Source: an uncultured beta proteobacterium
GTDB taxonomy: Bacteria; Pseudomonadota; Gammaproteobacteria; Burkholderiales; SG8-39
DNA: 27,483 nucleotides
Assembly (NCBI GenBank): GCA_902826155.1
Contig: CADEDU010000026.1
Span: 7,431-34,913, forward strand
Reading direction: 5' to 3'
Shown: one piece after another, positions 7,667 through 15,691 of the stretch
Layout of the letters: each line of letters begins with the position of its first letter
Numbering within the stretch: the first letter of the stretch is position 1
Notes under the pieces: generated by a model
The model's database searches: none
What the model saw: the letters and a program-made list of their open reading frames with translations, nothing else
Told to the model about the DNA's origin: nothing
Position numbers and translations under genes: made by a program

Positions 7667-8394
7667 GCCGGGCGCTGCGCGTGTACCAGGTAGTTCACAT
7701 CGGTATCGCTACCGAGGGCGTAGCGCTTGGTGAGCGGGTTGTAGGTCATGCCGATCACGTTGCGTAGCTCCAACCCCGCGTCGCGGCAGAAGCGTGCGAG
7801 TTCGGAAGGTTTGATGAACTTCTCATAGTCGTGGGTGCCACGTGGCAGCAGTCGCAGCACGTATTCGGCGCCGATCACCGCGAGCATGTACGCCTTGAGG
7901 TTGCGATTGATCGTCGAGAAGAACACGTCACCACCGGTGCGGACCAGCTTGCCGCACGCGGCAACGGTGCTCGCCGGGTCGGGCACGTGCTCGAGCATTT
8001 CCATGCAGGTGACGGCGTCGAACTTGCCGGGCTCACGCTCGGCCAGTGCTTCCGCACTGATCAACTCGTAGGCGAGTTGAAGGGGTGGGGCAGCCTCGGC
8101 GGACTCGAGCTGATGCAGTTGAGCAACCCGCAGCGGCTTGTCGGCCAGATCGATGCCCTTGACCTGCGCGCCGCGCTTCGCCATCGCTTCGGCGAGGATC
8201 CCGCCGCCGCAGCCGACATCCAACGTGCGCTTGCCGTTCAGCCCGACGATGCGGTCGATCCAATCGAGTCGCAGCGGATTGATCTCGTGCAGCGGCTTGA
8301 ACTCGCTTTGCGGATCCCACCAGCGATGCGCGAGTTCGCTGAACTTCGCGAGTTCCTGCGGATCAAGATTGGATGTCCCGGAGGCTGGACTCAT
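7663..8394 (-). CDS. ubiG: Ubiquinone biosynthesis O-methyltransferase UbiG
   Basis: UbiG is the SAM-dependent enzyme that performs both O-methylations of the ubiquinone ring at the inner face of the membrane. The 243-residue sequence has the UbiG-specific N-terminus ([15 protein letters not shown], then [11 protein letters not shown]), SAM motif I L-D-V-G-C-G-G-G at 58-65, and the later [10 protein letters not shown] motif. Length is normal (about 230-245). No Shine-Dalgarno is seen before ATG 8394, and a TAGAAT lies only 6 bp upstream, so the transcript may be leaderless. It heads a unit with the HAD phosphatase and DUF455, and lies directly below the terminator of the OmpA-like gene. Confidence 0.95.
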   Translation of the reverse strand: MSPASGTSNLDPQELAKFSELAHRWWDPQSEFKPLHEINPLRLDWIDRIVGLNGKRTLDVGCGGGILAEAMAKRGAQVKGIDLADKPLRVAQLHQLESAEAAPPLQLAYELISAEALAEREPGKFDAVTCMEMLEHVPDPASTVAACGKLVRTGGDVFFSTINRNLKAYMLAVIGAEYVLRLLPRGTHDYEKFIKPSELARFCRDAGLELRNVIGMTYNPLTKRYALGSDTDVNYLVHAQRPA

Positions 8395-8400
8395 GCGCGA

Positions 8401-8406
8401 ATTCTA
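8401..8406 (-). promoter_or_regulatory. Possible -10 element of ubiG
   Basis: On the minus strand TAGAAT (five of six bases of TATAAT) lies 6 bp before the ubiG ATG, in the short gap left between the upstream terminator and the gene. A convincing -35 is not visible (GCGAAC at 17 bp). If used, transcription would start at or near the A of ATG. Confidence 0.3.
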
Positions 8407-8445
8407 GCGCTCGTCGGCAATCGGTTCGCGTAGTCGGTGTCCACA

Positions 8446-8474
8446 AACAAAAAGCCCCGCCGGAGCGGGGCTTT
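8446..8474 (-). terminator. Rho-independent terminator of the OmpA-like gene
   Basis: On the minus strand a 10-bp perfect stem (aaagccccgc / gcggggcttt) with a 4-nt loop is followed by TTGTTTG. It lies 18 bp after the stop of the OmpA-like gene and ends its transcript before ubiG. Confidence 0.9.
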
Positions 8475-8492
8475 CGTAGGCGGTGAGCCGTG

Positions 8493-9191
8493 TTACTTGG
8501 TCACCGTCCGGGTGCCGACCACTTCAAGCTCCACGCGGCGATTCTTCGCGCGGCCATCGGCGGTACGGTTGTCGGCGATCGGCTGCTTCTTGCCTTTGCC
8601 TTCGGTGTAGATGCGGTTCGGCTCGACGCCCTTGCTGACCAGATAGGCCTTCACGGCTTCGGAGCGGCGCACTGACAGACGCTGGTTGTACGCGTCGCTA
8701 CCGACGGAGTCGGTGTGGCCGATCGCGATGATGACTTCGAGCGCGACGCCCTTCACCTTCGCCACCAGGTCGTCCATCTTCGCGCGACCTTCCGGCTTGA
8801 TCACGGCCTTGTCGAAGTCGAACAGCACGTCGGAGGCCAGGGTGACTTTCTCGGTCACGGGCTTCGGTGCCGGAGCAGGCGCGGGCTTCGGCACGACCGG
8901 CGGTGCTACAGGAGCCGGAGCGGGCTTCGGCGCTGGTGCCGGAGCCGGCGCGGGAGCCGGGGCTGGCGCGGGCTTCTTCGGTACCAGATCAGGATCGCAC
9001 TCCACGGTCGCCAGAGCCGGCGTCCAGTAGGCAGTGCAAATACATTGTCCAAACGCATTGCGCAGGACGTTGTTGGAGGCGTCTGTGACGTAGCCTTGCG
9101 GCGTACCCACCGAACCTCCGGTCGCGCACGCACCCAGGGCGATACTCGCCGCGATGACAAGCGCTTTTTGTTTCGTGGACGATTCGAACAT
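8493..9191 (-). CDS. OmpA-family outer-membrane lipoprotein, paralog 1
   Basis: This 232-residue protein anchors the envelope to peptidoglycan. The signal peptide ends in a lipobox L-G-A-C with Cys22 as the lipid site. Residues 34-72 form a short Cys-containing segment with W-T-P-A-L-A and C-D-P-D-L, a hallmark of betaproteobacterial OmpA proteins. A Pro-Ala linker (72-112) and an OmpA-like peptidoglycan-binding domain (about 115-228) follow, the latter with D-F-D-K, G-H-T-D161-x-x-G, Y-N-Q-R-L-S-x-x-R176 and N-R-R-V-E-L. Full-length beta-barrel OmpA is excluded because no barrel is present. A strong AAGGGGA ribosome site precedes ATG 9191. It has its own terminator at 8446-8474. It is a paralog of the gene at 10734-11459. 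Confidence 0.92.
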   Translation of the reverse strand: MFESSTKQKALVIAASIALGACATGGSVGTPQGYVTDASNNVLRNAFGQCICTAYWTPALATVECDPDLVPKKPAPAPAPAPAPAPAPKPAPAPVAPPVVPKPAPAPAPKPVTEKVTLASDVLFDFDKAVIKPEGRAKMDDLVAKVKGVALEVIIAIGHTDSVGSDAYNQRLSVRRSEAVKAYLVSKGVEPNRIYTEGKGKKQPIADNRTADGRAKNRRVELEVVGTRTVTK

Positions 9192-9315
9192 ACTTTCCCC
9201 TTATTAAAGTGTGCGAACCAAATTGGGCAATGAAGTTTATGCGCGCTTGACGCTTTCGGGCCGCGGTACTTTTTCCTCTTGCTGACGGACCGCCAACTTT
9301 AGGCGCAGGACCAAG

Positions 9316-10638
9316 CTACGACAGTAACCTATTGTGCCACAAAAAAATTCGCTTTTCCAACCCCGCCAAGGTGGCACTAGTCAGACGACCTTGGTCCAGG
9401 ACCATTTTACCTCGCACCCACACGTGCGTGACACTTTCGCGTCCACATACGTAGACCAGATGGGAAGCCGGATCGAAGACGGGGGCCATCATCGGATCAT
9501 CGAAATTGATGGCGCACAGATCTGCAACCTTCCCCGGGACGATCGATCCGATCTGATCGGCGAGCCCTAGCGCGATTGCCCCTCCCAGCGTTGCTGAATG
9601 AAGAGCCCGATGCGCCGGCATGGCTTCCGGATTGCCTGCGACCGCCTTGGCGAGCATTGCCGCCGTGCGCATCTCCTGGAACGCATCGAGCCGGTTGTTG
9701 CTCGCCGCGCCGTCGGTGCCGATGGCCACGTTGATGCCCCGCTGTTGCACCCGCTCGATCGGTGCGAATCCGCTTGCGAGCTTGAGGTTCGATGACGGGC
9801 AGTGCACCACGCTCGCGCCTTCGGTACCGAGGCGCTCGATGTCGCGTTCCGACAAATGCACGGCGTGCACTGCGAGCAATCGCGGTGACACCACACCCAA
9901 GGCGGCGAGTCGATCGATCGGACGCGCGCCGTGCTGATCGATGCTCGTGCTGATCTCTTCGGCGGTTTCGTGGATGTGGCAGTGGATCGGTAAGTCGAGC
10001 TCTTCGGCGAGCGTTGCGATCCGCGTGAAGGTCTGATCGCTCACGGTGTACGGCGCGTGCGGAGCGAAGCAGAACGAGATCAGCTCGTTCGAGACGAATC
10101 GGTCGCGCGCGGCCAGTCCTCTGGCCAGATAGTCGTCGGGCGCGTTGGCGTAGCGGGTGGGGAATTCCACTGCGATGATGCCGACCGCCGCCCGCATGCC
10201 CGCATCGACGAACGCCTGCGCCGCCGACTCCGGATAGAAGTACATGTCGTTGGCGCAGGTGATGCCGCCGCGGATCATCTCAGCGGCCGCAACCAGCGTG
10301 CCGTCGTACACGAACTCGGGCGTCACGTGCTTGGCCTCGGCCGGCCAGATGTGCTCGCGCAACCAGCGCATCAAGGGCAGGTCGTCTGCCATGCCACGCA
10401 TCAGCGCCATCGCCGCGTGCGTGTGGGCGTTGATCAGACCGGGAATCAGCGCGTGGTCGGCCAGTCGTACGATCTCGTTTGCGCTGAACCGTGTCTGCGC
10501 TTCGGTTGCCGGCACCACCGCCACGATGCGACCGTCGCGAATCGCCACCGCGTGCTGCGAGAGCACGACGTTCGCCGGCTCGATCGGAATGATCCAGCGC
10601 GGCAGCAGCAGGGTGTCGATCGCTTCTGGGGTGCTCAC
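9316..10638 (-). CDS. mtaD: Amidohydrolase, 5-methylthioadenosine/S-adenosylhomocysteine deaminase family
   Basis: This 440-residue zinc-dependent deaminase of the TRZ/ATZ group is likely to convert methylthioadenosine or S-adenosylhomocysteine to the inosine derivatives in purine and methionine salvage. Metal and catalytic residues are visible: H72-x-H74 in N-A-H-T-H, H221 and E224 in H-I-H-E-T, H258/H261 and D309 in G-T-D-G-A-A-S-N-N. A composite domain formed by the N- and C-termini surrounds the barrel, as usual. The start is GTG 10638 with no strong ribosome site. Pseudomonas keeps the same gene next to ubiG and mupP; here an OmpA-like gene is interposed. Substrate within the family (MTA, SAH, guanine or others) is inferred, not shown. 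Confidence 0.85.
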   Translation of the reverse strand: MSTPEAIDTLLLPRWIIPIEPANVVLSQHAVAIRDGRIVAVVPATEAQTRFSANEIVRLADHALIPGLINAHTHAAMALMRGMADDLPLMRWLREHIWPAEAKHVTPEFVYDGTLVAAAEMIRGGITCANDMYFYPESAAQAFVDAGMRAAVGIIAVEFPTRYANAPDDYLARGLAARDRFVSNELISFCFAPHAPYTVSDQTFTRIATLAEELDLPIHCHIHETAEEISTSIDQHGARPIDRLAALGVVSPRLLAVHAVHLSERDIERLGTEGASVVHCPSSNLKLASGFAPIERVQQRGINVAIGTDGAASNNRLDAFQEMRTAAMLAKAVAGNPEAMPAHRALHSATLGGAIALGLADQIGSIVPGKVADLCAINFDDPMMAPVFDPASHLVYVCGRESVTHVWVRGKMVLDQGRLTSATLAGLEKRIFLWHNRLLS

Positions 10639-10733
10639 GTACTCAACCGGATGCTTCGCAAGTCACGCAAGGTGCTTCGCGGGCGGACGCGGCCTGCAAG
10701 TGCACAGCTTGAACGGGACTCGCCTGCCGAAGG

Positions 10734-11459
10734 CTACTTGCCCGGTCCTTTGATCTCGATTTCCACGCGACGGTTGGCGGACAGGCACGCGATCGTTTCC
10801 TTCTGATTGCGCGAATCCGGACAGAACTTCACCGGCGCAGTCTTGCCCTTGCCGATGGCGTTGATCCTGGCCGGCGCGACGCCCTTCGAGACCAGGTACT
10901 GTCTGACGACTTCGGCGCGCCGCTCTGAGAGCTTCTGGTTGTACTGCTGCGAGCCGATGCGATCGGTGTGGCCGGTGACCGTCAGTGAATCGATCGAAGC
11001 GCAATCCTGCAAACGCGCCAGGACCTCACCATCGATGCGGGCGCGAGCAGCCGGCACGAGCGTCGAACTGTTGAATCCGAAGGTCTGATCGCTTTGCATC
11101 GTCACCGAGACGTCGCAGCGCTTCGGTTTCGGTGGTGCAGCCGGCGCCGCTGCAGCGGGTTTGGGCGCTGGAAGGGGTGTCGCTGGCGCAGGAGGTGGCT
11201 TGGGTGCTGCGATCGGCGGTGATACGGATTGCGGGGCCGGCGCCGCTGCGGGTTTCGGCTTGGGCGTGAGATCGGGGTCGCAATCGGCGTTCGCCAGAGC
11301 GGGCGTCCAGAAACTGGTGCGCCAGCACAGGTTGTAGCCACTCTTGAGCACCGTCGTTGCGGCGTCGGTCGCATAGCCCGAATCACGCGAGCCGCCGAGC
11401 CCGGCGCAGCCGATGACGGCGAGCGCGAGCGCGCAGCTGAGGAGGATGCGTGCGTTCAA
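10734..11459 (-). CDS. OmpA-family outer-membrane lipoprotein, paralog 2
   Basis: This is a 241-residue paralog of the lipoprotein at 8493-9191. The start is TTG 11459: it gives a proper lipoprotein signal peptide with lipobox V-I-G-C (Cys18), and GGGAG lies 6 bp before it. The longer open frame, from 11570, would bury the signal behind 37 charged and proline-rich residues. It has the Y-A-T-D-A-x(3)-V-L segment with W-T-P-A-L-A and C-D-P-D-L (29-66), a Pro-Ala-Lys linker (67-113), and an OmpA-like domain with G-H-T-D-R-I-G, Y-N-Q-K-L-S-E-R-R and N-R-R-V-E-I-E-I. The domain carries four extra Cys residues (115, 153, 213, 225), two of them in an insertion before the last strand, possibly forming disulfides. 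It sits upstream of mtaD on the same strand. Confidence 0.88.
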   Translation of the reverse strand: MNARILLSCALALAVIGCAGLGGSRDSGYATDAATTVLKSGYNLCWRTSFWTPALANADCDPDLTPKPKPAAAPAPQSVSPPIAAPKPPPAPATPLPAPKPAAAAPAAPPKPKRCDVSVTMQSDQTFGFNSSTLVPAARARIDGEVLARLQDCASIDSLTVTGHTDRIGSQQYNQKLSERRAEVVRQYLVSKGVAPARINAIGKGKTAPVKFCPDSRNQKETIACLSANRRVEIEIKGPGK

Positions 11460-11676
11460 CGTGATCTCCCGTGGGGTGTATTGGGGGCGGCCCCTGCGTG
11501 GGGGGGCGGCGCTCGCGGCCGGGCCCTCGTTCGGGGCTGTCCTGTCGTGAAGCGGCAGTCGTGTCGCCAAGCGCGCGAGTGTAGCCCAAAGCCTCTCGCG
11601 CCTGACGCCGGTGCATGGGTTCGCTCGCGCGGTCGCGAATCAGGCGCAAATCGGTGTCCGGAAAGGGCGCGCGCGA

Positions 11677-11685
11677 TGATAAAAT
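11677..11685 (+). promoter_or_regulatory. Extended -10 promoter candidate for gyrA
   Basis: TGATAAAAT is a full extended -10 (TG-n-TAAAAT, five of six to TATAAT) in an otherwise very GC-rich region. It has only a weak -35 upstream, as is usual for extended -10 promoters. It would give a leader of about 150 nt before gyrA at 11846. Confidence 0.45.
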
Positions 11686-11706
11686 TCCATGTTTCCCTAT
11701 CCGATT

Positions 11707-11730
11707 GGACGCGCGACCGGACGCGCGACC
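11707..11730 (+). repeat. 12-bp perfect tandem duplication in the gyrA leader
   Basis: The sequence ggacgcgcgacc occurs twice back to back (11707-11718 and 11719-11730), with degenerate echoes just downstream (cgcacgcgg, agacgaccgc). It lies in the predicted 5' leader of gyrA. Confidence 0.8.
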
Positions 11731-11845
11731 GCACGCGGAGACGACCGCAAGCGCGCAATCGTCCGACCCAGCGTGCAGGCGCGCGAACCCAGGCTCGCAT
11801 CGGTTCGCGGATGCAAGCCCGCGCGCCAGCCGAACCCCTGAGCAG

Positions 11846-14509
11846 ATGGATCAATTCGCCAAAGAAACGCTCCCGATCAGCCTCGAAGAGGAGATGCGCC
11901 GTTCGTACCTCGATTACGCGATGAGCGTGATCGTTGGACGCGCGCTGCCCGATGTCCGCGACGGACTGAAGCCTGTGCACCGCCGGGTGCTGTTCGCGAT
12001 GCACGAGGCGAACAACGTCTGGAACCGGCCCTACGTGAAGTGCGCACGCGTCGTGGGCGATGTGCTCGGCAAGTACCATCCGCACGGCGATACCGCGACG
12101 TACGAAGCGCTGGTGCGCATGGCGCAGGACTTCTCGATGCGCTACACGCTCATCGACGGCCAGGGCAATTTCGGTTCGGTCGATGGCGACTCGCCTGCTG
12201 CCTACCGATACACCGAGTGCCGGCTCGAACGCATCGCCGGCGAGTTGCTCGGCGACATCGATCAGGAAACGGTCGATTTCACCGCCAACTACGACGGCAA
12301 GGAGCAGGAGCCCACCGTCCTGCCGGCGAAGATCCCGAATCTGCTGATCAACGGATCATCGGGGATCGCGGTGGGAATGGCCACCAACATCCCGCCGCAC
12401 AATCTGGCCGAAGTCATCGATGCGTGTCTGACGCTGCTCGAGCGGCCGGAGACGACGATCGACGAGCTGATCCGGCTGATGCCGGCGCCGGATTTCCCCA
12501 CGGCCGGAATCATCCACGGCGTGGGCGGCGTGCACGAAGGCTATCGCACCGGGCGCGGGCGCGTGGTGATGCGCGCGCGCACCCATTTCGAAGAGGTCGA
12601 TCGCGGCTCGCGCACCGCGATCATCGTCGATGAGCTGCCGTATCAGGTCAACAAGAAGTCGCTGCTCGAGCGCATTGCCGAGCTGGTCAACGAGAAGCGG
12701 CTCGAGGGCATCTCGCACGTGCAGGACGAGTCCGACAAATCGGGCATGCGCGTCGTCATCGAACTCAAGCGCAACGAAATTCCCGACGTCGTCCTCAACA
12801 ACCTCTACAAGCTCACCCAGCTGCAGGACAGCTTCGGCATCAACATGGTCGCGCTGGTCGACGGTCAGCCGCGGCTGCTCAACCTGCGGCAGATTCTCGA
12901 GTCGTTCCTCGCGCACCGCCGCGAAGTGGTCACGCGGCGCACGCTCTACGCACTGAAGAAGGCGCGCGAGAAGGCGCACATCCAGGAAGGTCTGGCCGTC
13001 GCGCTGGCCAACGTCGACGAGATCATCGAGCTCATCAAGACCTCGCCCACGCCGGCCGAGGCGAAGCTGCGCCTGCTCGCCAAGCCGTGGAAATCCTCCG
13101 TTGTCGAGGAAATGCTCGCGCGCGCCGCGCCCGATGCGACGCGGCTTGAAGAGTCGCATATCGGCATGACGCCGGAAGGCTATCGGTTGTCGGATACGCA
13201 GGCCCAGGCGATTCTGGAGATGCGGCTGGCCCGACTCACCGGGCTGGAGCAGGACAAGATCGTCGCCGAGTACAAGGCGTTGCTCGATGAAATCGCCGAT
13301 CTGATCGATATCCTGTCCAAGCCCGCGCGCATCACCGCGATCATCGCCGAGGAGCTGGGCGCGATGAAGGCCCAGTACGGCGACAAGCGCAAGAGCGAGA
13401 TCGTCACCCACGCTGAAGATCTGGCCCTGGAAGATCTGATCACGCCCGAAGACGTCGTGGTGACGTTCTCGCACGCCGGCTACATCAAGGCGCAGCCGCT
13501 GTCTGACTACCGCGCGCAAAACCGCGGTGGTCGCGGCAAGCTGGCGGCTGCCACCAAGGAAGACGATTTCATCGAGCGACTGTTCGTCGCGCACACCCAC
13601 GATTTCGTGTTGTGCTTCTCCAACCGTGGCAAGGTGTACTGGCTGAAGGCCTACCAGGTGCCGCAGGGTAATCGCGTGAGCCGCGGCAAACCGATCGTGA
13701 ACGTGCTCGCGCTGGAAGACGGCGAGAAGATCAACGCGGTGCTGCCGGTCAAGACGTTCGACGAGGACCGCTTCGTATTCATGGCCACGACCAACGGCAC
13801 GGTTAAGAAGACACCGCTGGTCGAGTTCTCGCGGCCGCGTGAGAAGGGGATCATCGCCGTCGACCTCGACGAAGGCGATTTCCTGGTCGGCGTGGCGATC
13901 ACCGATGGCAAATACGACGTGATGCTGTTCTCCGATGCCGGCAAGGCGGTGCGCTTCGAGGAAGCCGACGTGCGTCCGATGGGTCGCGGCGCGCGCGGCG
14001 TACGCGGCATGCGCCTGGGCGACGATCAGCGCGTGATCTCGATGCTGGTGGCCGAGCGCGACGATCTCTCGGTGCTGACCGCGACCGAAAACGGTTACGG
14101 CAAGCGCACCCCGGTGGCCGAGTACACGCGTCACGGGCGCGGCACGCAGGGCATGATCGCCATCCAGCCCTCGGATCGCAATGGCAAGCTGGTGAGCGCG
14201 GTGCTGGTCGAGACGCGCGACGAGATCATGCTCGTATCGACCGGCGGGGTGCTGATCCGCACCAAGGTCGAGCAGATCCGCGAGATGGGCCGATCCACCC
14301 AGGGCGTGCGCCTTATCGATCTGGATGAAGGCACCAAGCTCGCGAGCGTCGAGCGGATCGTCGAGACTGACGACGGCAATGGTGAGAACGGCGGCGAATC
14401 CGGCGCCGGCGAAGCGGGTCAGGACGGGGCCGGCGCAAGCGGGCCCGACGAGAGCGGTCAGAGCGGCAGCGGATCAGGCGCCAACGGCGGCGAGCCGCCA
14501 CCGACCTGA
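11846..14509 (+). CDS. gyrA: DNA gyrase subunit A
   Basis: GyrA is the DNA breakage-reunion subunit of gyrase (A2B2), which introduces negative supercoils. From ATG 11846 the protein is 887 residues and numbers exactly like E. coli through the active site: catalytic Tyr122 in Y-R-Y-T-E, and H78-P-H-G-D-T83-A-T-Y-E87 in the quinolone-resistance region. The C-terminal pinwheel domain has the GyrA box as Q-N-R-G-G-R-G (about 558-564). The tail, from about residue 840, is rich in Gly, Glu, Asp and Ser. ATG 11846 is chosen because [10 protein letters not shown] is the family's normal N-terminus; the open frame upstream is arginine-rich leader. The ribosome site is weak. Position 83 is Thr rather than Ser, and 87 is Glu rather than Asp. 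Confidence 0.98.
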   Translation: MDQFAKETLPISLEEEMRRSYLDYAMSVIVGRALPDVRDGLKPVHRRVLFAMHEANNVWNRPYVKCARVVGDVLGKYHPHGDTATYEALVRMAQDFSMRYTLIDGQGNFGSVDGDSPAAYRYTECRLERIAGELLGDIDQETVDFTANYDGKEQEPTVLPAKIPNLLINGSSGIAVGMATNIPPHNLAEVIDACLTLLERPETTIDELIRLMPAPDFPTAGIIHGVGGVHEGYRTGRGRVVMRARTHFEEVDRGSRTAIIVDELPYQVNKKSLLERIAELVNEKRLEGISHVQDESDKSGMRVVIELKRNEIPDVVLNNLYKLTQLQDSFGINMVALVDGQPRLLNLRQILESFLAHRREVVTRRTLYALKKAREKAHIQEGLAVALANVDEIIELIKTSPTPAEAKLRLLAKPWKSSVVEEMLARAAPDATRLEESHIGMTPEGYRLSDTQAQAILEMRLARLTGLEQDKIVAEYKALLDEIADLIDILSKPARITAIIAEELGAMKAQYGDKRKSEIVTHAEDLALEDLITPEDVVVTFSHAGYIKAQPLSDYRAQNRGGRGKLAAATKEDDFIERLFVAHTHDFVLCFSNRGKVYWLKAYQVPQGNRVSRGKPIVNVLALEDGEKINAVLPVKTFDEDRFVFMATTNGTVKKTPLVEFSRPREKGIIAVDLDEGDFLVGVAITDGKYDVMLFSDAGKAVRFEEADVRPMGRGARGVRGMRLGDDQRVISMLVAERDDLSVLTATENGYGKRTPVAEYTRHGRGTQGMIAIQPSDRNGKLVSAVLVETRDEIMLVSTGGVLIRTKVEQIREMGRSTQGVRLIDLDEGTKLASVERIVETDDGNGENGGESGAGEAGQDGAGASGPDESGQSGSGSGANGGEPPPT

Positions 14510-14601
14510 CGCGGCGCCCGGCGCCCGGCCTCGGAAACTCCCGCGCATCGCGCTCGCCCGCTTGCGCGGCACCGACTTTGCAACTTCAGCGAGTACACAT
14601 C

Positions 14602-15684
14602 ATGGGACGCGTCATCAACTTCAGTGCCGGGCCGGCCGTGCTGCCCGAGCCCGTGCTGCGCCAGGCCGCCGAGGAGATGCTCGACTGGCACGGCAGCGGC
14701 ATGTCGGTGATGGAGATGAGCCATCGCGGGCCGGAGTTCATCTCGATCGCCGAGCAGGCCGAAGCCGATCTGCGCGAGCTGTTGGCGATTCCGCAGCAGT
14801 ACAAGGTGCTGTTCCTGCAAGGCGGAGCCACGCAGCAGTTCGGGATGATCCCGATGAATCTGCTGCGCGGCAAAGCGGTGGCCGACTACGTGCACACCGG
14901 TGAGTGGGCCAAGAAGGCGATCGCCGACGCCAAGCGGTTCTGCAAGGTGAACATCGCCGCCTCGAGCGAGGACCGCAAGTTCAGCTACGCACCGGAGCAG
15001 GCGAACTGGAACCTAAGCGCCGACGCCGCGTATGTGCACTACACCTCGAACGAGACGATCGGCGGCGTGGAATTCCATTGGGTGCCGCAGACCGGCGCGG
15101 TACCGCTGGTGGCGGACATGTCGTCGCACTTCCTGTCGCGGCCGGTGGATGTATCGAAGTTCGGATTGATCTACGCTGGTGCGCAGAAGAACGTCGGTCC
15201 GGCCGGTCTGGTCATCGTGATCGTGCGCGAGGATCTGTTGGGGCACGTGGCGCCGGGCACGGCGTCGATGTTCGACTACAAAGTGCACGCCGATGCGCAG
15301 TCGATGTCGAACACGCCGCCCAGCTACGCGATCTACATCGCCGGCCTGGTCTTCAAGTGGCTCAAGGCGCAGGGCGGGCTGGCGGCGATCGAGGCGCGCA
15401 ACATCGCCAAGGCGAAGCGCCTGTACGACTATCTCGACCAGTCGAAGTTCTTCAGCAACCCGGTGCGGGCGAGCGATCGCTCGCGCATGAACGTGCCGTT
15501 CACGCTCGCCGACGCGAAGCTCGACGACGAATTCCTCAAAGGCGCCGAGGCAAGCGGCATGGTGCAGCTCAAGGGCCACCGCTCGGTCGGCGGCATGCGC
15601 GCTTCGATCTACAACGCCATGCCCGAAGCCGGGGTGCAGAAGTTGGTGGACTACATGCGCGAGTTCGAAACGAAGCGCGGGTGA
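14602..15684 (+). CDS. serC: Phosphoserine aminotransferase SerC
   Basis: SerC is the PLP enzyme that converts 3-phosphohydroxypyruvate plus glutamate to 3-phosphoserine, and also acts in pyridoxal phosphate synthesis. The 360-residue protein begins [11 protein letters not shown], the family's conserved N-terminus, so ATG 14602 is preferred over the TTG at 14578. Lys196 in [10 protein letters not shown] is the PLP-binding residue. S-H-R-G near residue 40 and G-G-A-T-Q-Q-F at 74-80 are the substrate and cofactor phosphate contacts. It follows gyrA after 92 bp without an evident terminator and lies 7 bp before serA, which makes its substrate. Confidence 0.97.
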   Translation: MGRVINFSAGPAVLPEPVLRQAAEEMLDWHGSGMSVMEMSHRGPEFISIAEQAEADLRELLAIPQQYKVLFLQGGATQQFGMIPMNLLRGKAVADYVHTGEWAKKAIADAKRFCKVNIAASSEDRKFSYAPEQANWNLSADAAYVHYTSNETIGGVEFHWVPQTGAVPLVADMSSHFLSRPVDVSKFGLIYAGAQKNVGPAGLVIVIVREDLLGHVAPGTASMFDYKVHADAQSMSNTPPSYAIYIAGLVFKWLKAQGGLAAIEARNIAKAKRLYDYLDQSKFFSNPVRASDRSRMNVPFTLADAKLDDEFLKGAEASGMVQLKGHRSVGGMRASIYNAMPEAGVQKLVDYMREFETKRG

Positions 15685-15691
15685 GCCGATC

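Larger units (their letters stand above)
11460..11845. other. Divergent intergenic region between the OmpA-like gene and gyrA
   Basis: No credible gene is seen in these 386 bp. The gyrA frame stays open back to 11615, but that sequence is arginine-rich, not conserved with GyrA, and contains the likely promoter. The region must hold the promoters for both flanking genes. Visible elements are the extended -10 at 11677-11685 and a 12-bp tandem repeat at 11707-11730. I cannot place the promoter of the minus-strand OmpA-like gene. Confidence 0.6.

Noticed and set aside
9203..9230. TTGCCC-16 bp-TTTAAT promoter for the first OmpA-like gene (minus strand)
   Set aside because: Its start point would fall inside the AAGGGGA ribosome site, leaving it out of the message; the real promoter is probably further up in 9210-9315.
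9246..9275. Plus-strand TTGACG with a T-rich block as a promoter
   Set aside because: The spacing to any -10-like hexamer is poor, and nothing on the plus strand downstream needs a promoter.
12356..14134. 592-residue minus-strand frame inside gyrA
   Set aside because: Antisense shadow from GC-rich codon bias; gyrA on the other strand is unambiguous.
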